Shown piece after piece: positions 1-6,477 of a DNA stretch of 10,144 nt. The DNA is taken from assembly GCA_003648875.1 (NCBI GenBank), contig QMQC01000038.1:1-10144 (forward strand). The letters run 5' to 3'. Numbering within the stretch: the first letter of the stretch is position 1; each line of letters starts with the position of its first letter. Below the pieces are notes generated by a model, which was not told where the DNA came from, made no database searches, and saw only the letters and a list, made by a program, of their open reading frames with translations. Origin of the DNA: Actinomycetota bacterium (GTDB lineage Bacteria > Actinomycetota > Acidimicrobiia > Spongiisociales > UBA5794). The position numbers were made by a program, and so were the translations under genes.

Positions 1-1392
1 GCCAACGGCCGGCTCGCGACCATGGAAGGAGTGGAGCGTGCTGTGGGAACGGCAAAGGCTGCTGCAGCCGGGTGGAGTGCAACATCGCTCGCAAAGCGGA
101 CGAGGGTCATGTATGCCTTTCGCGATCTTGTCGATGAACACAAGGATGATATCGCTGCGCTGCTGACCGCTGAGCATGGCAAGGTGCTCTCCGATTCGCT
201 TGGAGAGGTTCAGCGAGGTATCGAGAACATCGAGTACGCATGCGGACTGGCTGAGCACCTCAAGGGGTCGTTCTCCCAGGAGGTCTCGACGAACATAGAT
301 GTCTACTCGGTTCGACAGCCCCTCGGAGTCGTTGCGGGAATCACGCCGTTCAACTTCCCCGCAATGGTGCCCATGTGGATGTACCCGAACGCGATCGCAG
401 CCGGGAATGCGTTCATTCTGAAACCTTCGGAGAAGGACCCAAGCGTCAACACGCTTGCAGCCGAGTTACTCGACAAGGCAGGTCTGCCTGCGGGCGTGTT
501 CAACATCGTCCAGGGCGACAAGGTCGCCGTTGACCGGATCCTTGAGCATCCAGACATCGCTGCGGTCTCCTTCGTTGGATCGACGCCGATCGCCAGGTAC
601 GTGTATGCAACCGGAACGAACGCAGGGAAGCGCGTTCAGGCGCTCGGTGGAGCGAAGAATCACATGGTGGTGCTTCCAGACGCAGACATTGGAATCGCAG
701 CGGATGCTGCGGTCAGTGCTGCGTACGGTTCCGCAGGTGAGCGATGCATGGCGATCTCGGTTGTTGTCGCTGTTGGTTCGGCCGCTGATTCTCTCGTTGA
801 TGCAATCAAGAAGAGAATCCCCGACCTGATCGTCGGTGACGGGACTGACGAAGCCTCCCAGATGGGACCACTCATCACGAAGGAGCATCGCGACCGTGTC
901 GCATCCTTCGTTGAGAACGCTCCGGGTGAAGGAGCAACGGTTGTGGTGGATGGCCTCGATCGGAACTTCGATGGAGACGGGTTCTTCATTGCGCCATCCC
1001 TCCTGGACAATGTCGCACCTGGAATGGCTTGCTACGACGAGGAGATCTTCGGTCCTGTTCTCGGTGTCACGAGAGTCGGCACCTACGAGGACGCGATGAA
1101 GCTCATTGCGGACAGCCCATACGGGAACGGCACAGCGATCTTCACGCGAGACGGTGGGGCAGCGCGGCAGTTCCAGATCGATGTCGATGCAGGCATGGTG
1201 GGAATCAACGTTCCCATCCCTGTGCCGGTTGGCTACTACAGCTTTGGTGGCTGGGGTGATTCGTTGTTCGGAAACTCACACGCATATGGACCCGAAGGTA
1301 TCGACTTCTACACGAAGGCGAAGGTCGTTACGAGCAGGTGGCCCGATCCGGCTACGAGTACGATCGATCTCGGATTCCCACAGAACGTGTAG
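1..1392 (+). CDS. mmsA: CoA-acylating (methyl)malonate-semialdehyde dehydrogenase, 5' end cut off
   Basis: This NAD-dependent aldehyde dehydrogenase oxidises malonate or methylmalonate semialdehyde and passes the acyl group to CoA, giving acetyl-CoA or propionyl-CoA plus CO2. The frame is open from base 1, and the residues before the ATG at 22 (ANGRLAT) fit the family, so that ATG is internal and roughly 30-40 N-terminal residues lie outside the window. Counting from base 1, the substrate-pocket motif PFNFP is near residues 116-120. LGGAKNH at 215-221 replaces the ELGGK motif, and thus the general-base Glu, of ordinary aldehyde dehydrogenases, which is diagnostic of the CoA-dependent class. 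The catalytic Cys is residue 249 in AGERCM. The C-terminus (GDSLFGNSHAYGPEGIDFYT) is also typical. The iolA role in inositol breakdown is the alternative. The downstream pyrimidine genes favour a role at the end of uracil/thymine (beta-alanine/beta-aminoisobutyrate) degradation, which is inferred from context. Confidence 0.93.
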   Translation, partial: ANGRLATMEGVERAVGTAKAAAAGWSATSLAKRTRVMYAFRDLVDEHKDDIAALLTAEHGKVLSDSLGEVQRGIENIEYACGLAEHLKGSFSQEVSTNIDVYSVRQPLGVVAGITPFNFPAMVPMWMYPNAIAAGNAFILKPSEKDPSVNTLAAELLDKAGLPAGVFNIVQGDKVAVDRILEHPDIAAVSFVGSTPIARYVYATGTNAGKRVQALGGAKNHMVVLPDADIGIAADAAVSAAYGSAGERCMAISVVVAVGSAADSLVDAIKKRIPDLIVGDGTDEASQMGPLITKEHRDRVASFVENAPGEGATVVVDGLDRNFDGDGFFIAPSLLDNVAPGMACYDEEIFGPVLGVTRVGTYEDAMKLIADSPYGNGTAIFTRDGGAARQFQIDVDAGMVGINVPIPVPVGYYSFGGWGDSLFGNSHAYGPEGIDFYTKAKVVTSRWPDPATSTIDLGFPQNV

Positions 1393-1417
1393 GCAACCCA
1401 GGAGCACAGAGCACCAG

Positions 1418-2362
1418 ATGACGGCACGAGATGAAATGGCTCGCGAGATCCGCAGACACGAAAGGACGGAAGCGACCAGGCGCACTCTGCGACGCATAGG
1501 TGTATTCGTTGTGTTTCTCGTCATTCTTGCGTTGGCCTACACCGGCTACAAGGCGTTTGGCCAGTCGCTCGACGATGCCCAGACGGACTGGCCGATGATC
1601 GGGCGGGTGCTGCCTCGCACAGACGACCTGACAATGCCACCGGTGTCAGACATCATCTCCGAGTTCACACAGCCGCCCCAGCGGAATTCCGACAAGCCTC
1701 TTGCAGCGTTCATCGCGGAAGCCGCGCTGTTCACGATGAGGGAGGCTGTACTCGGATTCGCTTTCGGCGTGATCTTCGGGCTGGGCATTGCGGTGGTGCT
1801 CCTGAGGTCCAAATGGATCGAGCAGGGAGTCACGCCCTACCTCGTTGCATCCCAGACGGTGCCTCTTGTCGCCATAGCTCCGATCGTTATCATTTGGGGA
1901 TCGACCAGCCTCGACTGGCTGCCGTTCGAGTGGACCAACTGGATGTCGGTGTCGCTCATTGCGGCCTATCTGACCTTCTTCCCTGTCGCCATGAATGGCA
2001 TCAGGGGACTCCGGTCTGCTGACCCGGCAGCGATGGAGCTCATGCGATCATACGCGGCCACCAGACGCCAGACGCTTGTGAAGTTGCAGCTGCCTGCATC
2101 GGTTCCCTACCTGTTCGCCGCGTTCAAGATCGCAGCTACTGCAGCGATCGTGGGCGCGATCGTTGGCGAGATCTCCGGCGGCGTCAGGGGTGGCCTTGGA
2201 AGGCTCATCCTCGACTTCGCAAGTCGCTACACCACCGGTCCATCGAGGCTCTACGCCACCGTGATCGGTGCAGCCCTTCTCGGGCTGATCGCCATCGGGC
2301 TTGTCACAGCTGCTGAGTATCTCGTTCTCTCCAAACGCAAAGAGGAGCCCCTCGCACTATGA
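1418..2362 (+). CDS. ABC transporter permease, NitT/TauT-like (first of two)
   Basis: This is an inner-membrane permease of the BPD_transp_1 (TauC/SsuC/ThiX-like) family, 314 residues from the chosen start. The frame stays open upstream to 1106 inside the dehydrogenase gene, but that extension is a shadow of the neighbour. ATG 1418 follows AGGAG at 1400-1404, at a rather long spacing of 13; ATG 1436 is an alternative. Residues 1-26 are a strongly charged cytoplasmic segment and TM1 is about 27-44. An outer loop of about 60 residues follows, then the usual five-helix core. The EAA-type cytoplasmic loop that contacts the ATPase is at about 202-225 (PAAMELMRSYAATRR). The gene begins 25 nt after the dehydrogenase and its stop overlaps the ATPase start as ATGA, so they are almost certainly co-transcribed. 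It probably pairs with the second permease to form a heterodimeric channel. The substrate is not shown by the sequence. Confidence 0.9.
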   Translation: MTARDEMAREIRRHERTEATRRTLRRIGVFVVFLVILALAYTGYKAFGQSLDDAQTDWPMIGRVLPRTDDLTMPPVSDIISEFTQPPQRNSDKPLAAFIAEAALFTMREAVLGFAFGVIFGLGIAVVLLRSKWIEQGVTPYLVASQTVPLVAIAPIVIIWGSTSLDWLPFEWTNWMSVSLIAAYLTFFPVAMNGIRGLRSADPAAMELMRSYAATRRQTLVKLQLPASVPYLFAAFKIAATAAIVGAIVGEISGGVRGGLGRLILDFASRYTTGPSRLYATVIGAALLGLIAIGLVTAAEYLVLSKRKEEPLAL

Positions 2363-3147
2363 CCGAACCAGATCGCTGTGCCGTAGCAATCTCGAACGTC
2401 TCGAAGGTATTCAATCAGGGGAAGCCGAATGAGGTCCATGCGATCGAAGACATCAGCCTGTCGATCGGTGAGGGCACGTTCGTGTCGCTCATCGGTCCGT
2501 CAGGGTGTGGGAAGTCGACGTTGCTGCGCCTGATCGCTGCGCTTACACACCCGACACGGGGCGACGTCGGGGTCAACGACAAGTCTGCTGATCAGGCAAG
2601 GCTTGATCGTGACTACGGTATGGCCTTCCAGACATCTGGCCTATTCAAGTGGCGAAGTGTTGCTGAGAACGTCGAGCTACCGCTTCAGTTGATGGGTTGG
2701 TCCAAGACAGATCGCAAGGCGCGAGCGGCCGAGATGCTTGATCTCGTCAAACTCGATGAGTTCGGAGACCACTATCCGCACGAACTCTCCGGAGGTATGA
2801 GACAACGAGTCGCCATTGCACGTGCGCTGTCGTTCCGGCCGTCGTTGCTGCTCATGGATGAACCGTTTGGTGCCCTTGATGAGATGACACGCGAACACAT
2901 GCAGACCGAGCTGCTCGACATCTGGAACAAGACGGGCAAGACGATCGTGTTCGTGACCCACTCGATTCCTGAGGCCGTGTTCCTTTCCCAGCGCGTGATC
3001 GTCATGTCACCGCGCCCTGGTCGGATCGCTTCTGACATCAGAATCGATCTTGGCGAGCGATCGTTCGAGACACGCGAGGCGTCGGCGTTCTTCGAGAAGG
3101 TCACCGAAGTGCGTGAGGCACTTCGATTCGAGGAGTCACAGCCATGA
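2359..3147 (+). CDS. ABC transporter ATP-binding protein, NitT/TauT-like
   Basis: This is the cytoplasmic ATPase of the importer, 262 residues, a normal length for the TauB/SsuB/ThiZ class. The nucleotide-binding elements are complete: Walker A GPSGCGKST at 46-54, Q-loop Gln91, signature LSGGMRQR at 143-150, Walker B ending at Asp167 with catalytic Glu168 (MDEPFGALD), and switch His201 in VTHSIPEA. The phrases MDEPFGALDE and THSIPEAVFLSQRV are characteristic of this family of nitrate/taurine/thiamine-precursor importers. The start overlaps the stop of the upstream permease (ATGA), with AGAGGAG at 2341-2347 upstream, and its own stop overlaps the next permease start in the same way, pointing to translational coupling and 1:1 production. 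An imperfect palindrome near the 3' end is listed separately. Confidence 0.95.
   Translation: MTEPDRCAVAISNVSKVFNQGKPNEVHAIEDISLSIGEGTFVSLIGPSGCGKSTLLRLIAALTHPTRGDVGVNDKSADQARLDRDYGMAFQTSGLFKWRSVAENVELPLQLMGWSKTDRKARAAEMLDLVKLDEFGDHYPHELSGGMRQRVAIARALSFRPSLLLMDEPFGALDEMTREHMQTELLDIWNKTGKTIVFVTHSIPEAVFLSQRVIVMSPRPGRIASDIRIDLGERSFETREASAFFEKVTEVREALRFEESQP
3024..3049. repeat. Imperfect inverted repeat inside the ATPase gene
   Basis: The arms GATCGCTTCTGA (3024-3035) and TCAGAATCGATC (3038-3049) pair at 11 of 12 positions around a 2-nt centre, with one C/T mismatch. As RNA this would be two 5-bp helices separated by the mismatch and closed by a 4-nt loop. It lies in codons for IASDIRID, which can produce it by coincidence. 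An arrangement of this quality is not rare enough in 10 kb to argue for function on its own. Confidence 0.35.
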
Positions 3148-3923
3148 TCTCGAGGGCGTTCCGAGGGGCTGCCCCTGCCACCGTCGTCGGCCTTGGCGGG
3201 CTGCTGTTTTGGGAATTGTCACTGCTGATCATCAACCCTGAAGGATTCGTCCTTCCGGCACCCTCAGGGATCATCGCGGCCTTCTTCGACAACTTCGAAG
3301 AGATATGGGTCGCATCCAGGAACACAGGCTTCATCGTCATCACAGGCCTCGTCGGAGGCGTCGCGCTCGGAGTCCTGTGGGCCCTGCTCGTGTCCCGTTT
3401 CCGGCTGGCGAACGAGACCCTCACACCACTTGCGATCTCGCTGAACGCCATCCCGATCATCGCTCTCGCTCCGATCTTCAATGCCTGGTACGGACTCTTG
3501 TCTCCGGTGTCCAACCAGGCGATCGTGGTGATCCTCGTGTTCTTCCCCGTCTTCATCAATACGACAAAGGGACTCACTGATGTGGGAGCCACGGAGATCG
3601 AGCTGATGCGCTCCTACGCGGCGTCCTCGTGGCAGGTGGCGAGGACCGTCCGGATCCCGAATGCAATGCCGTTCTTCTTCACTGCGCTCAAGATCGCGAG
3701 CTCCCTTGCTGTGATCGGCGCGATCGTTGCTGAGTACTTCGGCGGTCGACAGGATGCGCTCGGCCCGCTTATCGTGCAGAATGCCGGTCTCACCAGATAC
3801 ACGGAGGCCTGGGCGGCGGTACTCGCCGGCAGCGTCATGGGCATTGTGCTGTTTGTGGCGAGTGGAATTTTCGAGCGGGTTTCCATGCCATGGAAACCCG
3901 ATGCGGAAACGATCGGGGCGTAA
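3144..3923 (+). CDS. ABC transporter permease, NitT/TauT-like (second of two)
   Basis: This is the second inner-membrane permease, 259 residues, the usual compact size for the BPD_transp_1 family and lacking the long charged N-terminus of its partner. TM1 is about residues 10-30. A short outer loop containing VLPAPSGI leads into the five-helix core. The EAA-type loop is at about 148-170 (GATEIELMRSYAASSWQ) and closely resembles that of the first permease (AMELMRSYAATRRQ), so the two are paralogues docking on one ATPase dimer. The ATG overlaps the ATPase stop, with GAGGAG at 3130-3135 at a good spacing. The last codons (R-V-S-M-P-W-K-P) contain a perfect 12-bp inverted repeat just before the binding-protein gene. 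Confidence 0.93.
   Translation: MISRAFRGAAPATVVGLGGLLFWELSLLIINPEGFVLPAPSGIIAAFFDNFEEIWVASRNTGFIVITGLVGGVALGVLWALLVSRFRLANETLTPLAISLNAIPIIALAPIFNAWYGLLSPVSNQAIVVILVFFPVFINTTKGLTDVGATEIELMRSYAASSWQVARTVRIPNAMPFFFTALKIASSLAVIGAIVAEYFGGRQDALGPLIVQNAGLTRYTEAWAAVLAGSVMGIVLFVASGIFERVSMPWKPDAETIGA
3876..3900 (+). repeat. Perfect 12-bp inverted repeat, 3' end of second permease gene
   Basis: The left arm CGGGTTTCCATG (3876-3887) and right arm CATGGAAACCCG (3889-3900) are exact reverse complements around a single base at 3888. In RNA the stem would be 11 bp with a 3-nt GCC loop. It ends 20 nt before the permease stop codon and 70 nt before the binding-protein start. No run of U follows, so it is not a standard intrinsic terminator. 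It could be an mRNA stabiliser or processing point, or a palindromic operator; the sequence does not decide. Confidence 0.8.
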
Positions 3924-3970
3924 GCCTTGAGATCGAATGACAGAGAAGGAAATATGGAGGAGGGCACTCA

Positions 3971-5089
3971 ATGCAATGGGGTAACAAGAAGGGGCTGACT
4001 CGCTGGCTGATCATGCTGGCGGTGTTCGCCATGGTTGCGACAGCCTGTAGCTCGGATGACGACGCATCGGGCGAACTGACGCCGGTGAAGCTGCAGTTGC
4101 AGTGGTTCACCCAGGCGCAGTTCGCGGGGTACTTCGCAGCCGTTGATCAGGGGTTCTACGAAGACGTTGGTCTTGATGTCACGATCCTCGAGGGTGGTGT
4201 CGACATCGTGCCGGCAACGGTCCTCGACTCTGGCGCTGCTGACTTTGCGATTTCATGGGTCCCGCGTGGCCTCGTGCCTCGTGAGGAAGGCTTGAATATC
4301 ACGAACATCGCTCAGGTGTTCCAGCGATCAGCGACGTTACAGGTCTCATTCGTCGACTCGGGTATCAATGGCGTTGGTGACCTCGCCGGACGCACAGTGG
4401 GCAACTGGGGCTTCGGAAACGAGTTCGAGTTGCTCGCAGGACTGCGGTCCGTTGGTCTTGACCCGGACACCGACGTGTCACTCGTTCAGCAGCAGTTCGA
4501 CATGCTTGCGCTCGTCAGCGGTGACATCGATGCTGCACAGGCGATGATCTACAACGAGTACGCACAGGTGCTCGAGACTGTGAATCCTGACACGGGCGAG
4601 CTGTATCAACCGAGCGATCTGTCCATCATCGACTGGAACGATGTCGGAACGGCAATGCTCCAGGATGCCATCTGGGCCGATGCGGACAAGCTCGAAGACG
4701 ATGCTGCGTACCGTGAGACGGCGGTCAAGTTCGTCGAAGCCTCGCTTCGCGGATGGGCGTTCTGTCGCGACGATTTCGACAAATGCGCTGACATCGTTCT
4801 TGCGGCAGGTCCGACCCTTGGTGATTCACACCAGCGGTGGATGCTCAACGAGATCAACAACCTGATCTGGCCGTCTCCACAGGGAGCCGGAACCATGGAT
4901 GCGGCTCTCTGGAACCAGACCGTCACGATTGCGACGTCTGAGGGCATCCTCAAGTCCGCGCCCACTGATGGTGCGTTCGTGTCCGACATCGCTTCAGAGG
5001 CTCTTGCGAATCTGACAGCGGACGGTGTCGATGTGATCGGCAATGGTTGGTCGCCCAAGACGATCGAGCTGAAGGCAGGCGGCGAATAG
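3971..5089 (+). CDS. NMT1/THI5-like substrate-binding lipoprotein of the ABC importer
   Basis: This is the extracytoplasmic substrate-binding protein, 372 residues. Residues 1-26 form a lipoprotein signal: KK and R near the start, a hydrophobic core, and lipobox ATAC with lipidated Cys26, followed by an acidic SSDDDASGE linker. The mature start QLQWFTQAQFAGYFAAVDQG, then FYEDVGLDVTI, is the classic N-lobe signature of the NMT1/THI5 family, whose members bind hydroxymethylpyrimidine, formylaminopyrimidine, riboflavin or related compounds. Cys265 and Cys272 (CRDDFDKC) could form a disulfide outside the cell. The start has a strong GGAGGAGGG at 3956-3964, better than those of the transporter genes upstream, consistent with the excess of binding protein that importers need. 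The position next to preT/preA suggests a pyrimidine base or reduced pyrimidine as ligand. This is inference; a thiamine precursor or riboflavin remains possible. Confidence 0.92.
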   Translation: MQWGNKKGLTRWLIMLAVFAMVATACSSDDDASGELTPVKLQLQWFTQAQFAGYFAAVDQGFYEDVGLDVTILEGGVDIVPATVLDSGAADFAISWVPRGLVPREEGLNITNIAQVFQRSATLQVSFVDSGINGVGDLAGRTVGNWGFGNEFELLAGLRSVGLDPDTDVSLVQQQFDMLALVSGDIDAAQAMIYNEYAQVLETVNPDTGELYQPSDLSIIDWNDVGTAMLQDAIWADADKLEDDAAYRETAVKFVEASLRGWAFCRDDFDKCADIVLAAGPTLGDSHQRWMLNEINNLIWPSPQGAGTMDAALWNQTVTIATSEGILKSAPTDGAFVSDIASEALANLTADGVDVIGNGWSPKTIELKAGGE

Positions 5090-5095
5090 ACGACG

Positions 5096-5117
5096 CCGGG
5101 TGACTTCGGTCATCCGG
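5096..5117 (+). promoter_or_regulatory. Intergenic RNA hairpin with UUCG tetraloop between binding-protein gene and preT
   Basis: The arms CCGGGTGAC (5096-5104) and GTCATCCGG (5109-5117) pair over 9 bp, including one G-U pair, and are closed by a cUUCGg tetraloop, one of the most stable RNA loops known. The hairpin begins 6 nt after the binding-protein stop and ends 28 nt before the preT start. The following bases (AGAATGGACTCAGG) contain no U-tract. Its likely role is to protect the 3' end of the binding-protein message or to reduce readthrough into preT; a U-less actinobacterial terminator cannot be excluded. Confidence 0.72.
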
Positions 5118-5145
5118 AGAATGGACTCAGGAGGGTGGATCGGGT

Positions 5146-6468
5146 ATGAACGAGATGATGACATTGGCTGTCGATTCCGGGGGGTTGGCACCGCTGCCAA
5201 CCATGACGCCGGACGAGGCACTTGTCGAGGCGCATCGGTGTCTCATGTGCTGGGATGCTCCGTGCACGCGTGCGTGCCCGACGAGCATCGACGTGCCAGG
5301 ATTCATCAAGAGGATCGCAAATAGCGATCTGATCGGTTCTGCCCGAGCCATCCTCGAGTCCAACATTCTTGGCGGGTCATGTGCACGCGTCTGCCCAACA
5401 GAGGTGTTGTGTGCAGGTGCATGTGTGTTGCATGACCTACACGAGCGGCCGATCGATATCGGACGTCTTCAGGCGTTCGCCACGGATGACGTCGTCTTCG
5501 GTGACGTCGATCTGTTCGTGCCCAGGGAATCGACCGGACACAGCGTTGCGATCGTTGGCGCTGGACCTGCAGGACTTTCATGCGGCGCCGAACTCGCAAT
5601 GCTCGGACATGACGTTGTCCTGTACGACGCAAATGACGAACCGGGCGGTCTCAATACCTACGGCGTTGCGAACTACAAGATGGACAAGCCAACTGCGCTG
5701 CGTGAGGTGGAATTCGTCAAGGGGCTCGGTGTGAGTATCCGGCCGTCCACCACCATCGGGAGGGACGTCTCTGTTGAGCAGCTGTTCTCCGACCACGAGG
5801 CGCTCTTCGTCGGCGTAGGTCTCGGATCCGTGCCCCCTCTTGGTCTTGAGGGTGAAGACCTCGACGGTGCCGAGGACGCGCTCGACTTCATTGCTGAGGT
5901 TCGAGCCGGCGGTGTGGATCTCTCCGGTCAGCGCATCACCGTGATCGGCGGAGGGAACACTGCGATAGATGCTGTCTCCCAAGCGTCACGCCTGGGAGCA
6001 GAACATGTCTATCTCGTGTATCGCAGGGGACGGGACGAGATGAAGGCCTATCCCCACGACATAGAACGAGCGCTCAAGAGTGGAGTCGAGTTCATCCATT
6101 GGAGCGCGCCGTCGAGCATCGAGGGAGAAGGATCCGTATCCGCGCTCGTGTGCCAACGGACAGAGTATTCAGCAGAAGGCAAGCTCGTTGCGGTGCCGGA
6201 CAGCGAGTTCAGAATTGCTGCCACCATGGTTCTTCGTGCAACAGGCCAGGAGAAGCTGGTTGGCTTCCTGGACACGCTCGAAGGTGTCGAGACCGATGAG
6301 GGTGGAAGAGTTGTTGTTGACGATGGTTACCGGACCGGCAACCCCAAGATCTGGGCCGGTGGAGATTGTGTCAACGGAGGCAAGGAAGTAGTGAACGCTG
6401 TGGCGCACGGGAAGGCCGCCGCAGCAAGCATCGACGAATCGCTGCGTCCCGGCGCAGCTGGGAGGTGA
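5146..6468 (+). CDS. preT: Dihydropyrimidine dehydrogenase subunit PreT (FAD/Fe-S electron-transfer subunit)
   Basis: PreT takes electrons from NAD(P)H through FAD and iron-sulfur clusters and hands them to PreA, which reduces uracil or thymine. It corresponds to the N-terminal half of mammalian DPD and is related to the glutamate synthase small subunit. The 440-residue protein has two sets of Fe-S cysteines: 32, 35, 40, 44 (CLMCWDAPCTRACP) and 79, 83, 89, 93 (CARVCPTEVLCAGAC). The FAD-binding motif GAGPAG is at 138-143, the pyridine-nucleotide motif GGGNTA at 268-273, and the closing flavin motif GGD at 405-407. ATG 5146 has AGGAGGG at 5129-5135, a spacing of 10. The stop is 9 nt before preA, and the preA ribosome-binding site (GGGAGGTGA) overlaps it, so the two subunits should be made together. 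Without PreA next to it, a GltD-like oxidoreductase would have been the alternative. Confidence 0.95.
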   Translation: MNEMMTLAVDSGGLAPLPTMTPDEALVEAHRCLMCWDAPCTRACPTSIDVPGFIKRIANSDLIGSARAILESNILGGSCARVCPTEVLCAGACVLHDLHERPIDIGRLQAFATDDVVFGDVDLFVPRESTGHSVAIVGAGPAGLSCGAELAMLGHDVVLYDANDEPGGLNTYGVANYKMDKPTALREVEFVKGLGVSIRPSTTIGRDVSVEQLFSDHEALFVGVGLGSVPPLGLEGEDLDGAEDALDFIAEVRAGGVDLSGQRITVIGGGNTAIDAVSQASRLGAEHVYLVYRRGRDEMKAYPHDIERALKSGVEFIHWSAPSSIEGEGSVSALVCQRTEYSAEGKLVAVPDSEFRIAATMVLRATGQEKLVGFLDTLEGVETDEGGRVVVDDGYRTGNPKIWAGGDCVNGGKEVVNAVAHGKAAAASIDESLRPGAAGR

Positions 6469-6477
6469 GACAGCATC

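Noticed and set aside
1106..1417. Upstream extension of the first permease frame into the dehydrogenase gene
   Set aside because: The extension is Arg/Ser/Thr-rich and overlaps the strongly conserved dehydrogenase C-terminus in another frame; the permease is complete from 1418.
2271..2287. Small hairpin CAGCCC-TTCTC-GGGCTG near the end of the first permease gene
   Set aside because: A 6-bp stem is common by chance. It was considered as part of a series of hairpins at 3' gene ends but is too weak.
3264..3971. 235-codon open frame on the - strand opposite the second permease
   Set aside because: It is rich in Arg, Asp, Glu and Gly with no motif, and is fully covered by a clear permease gene.
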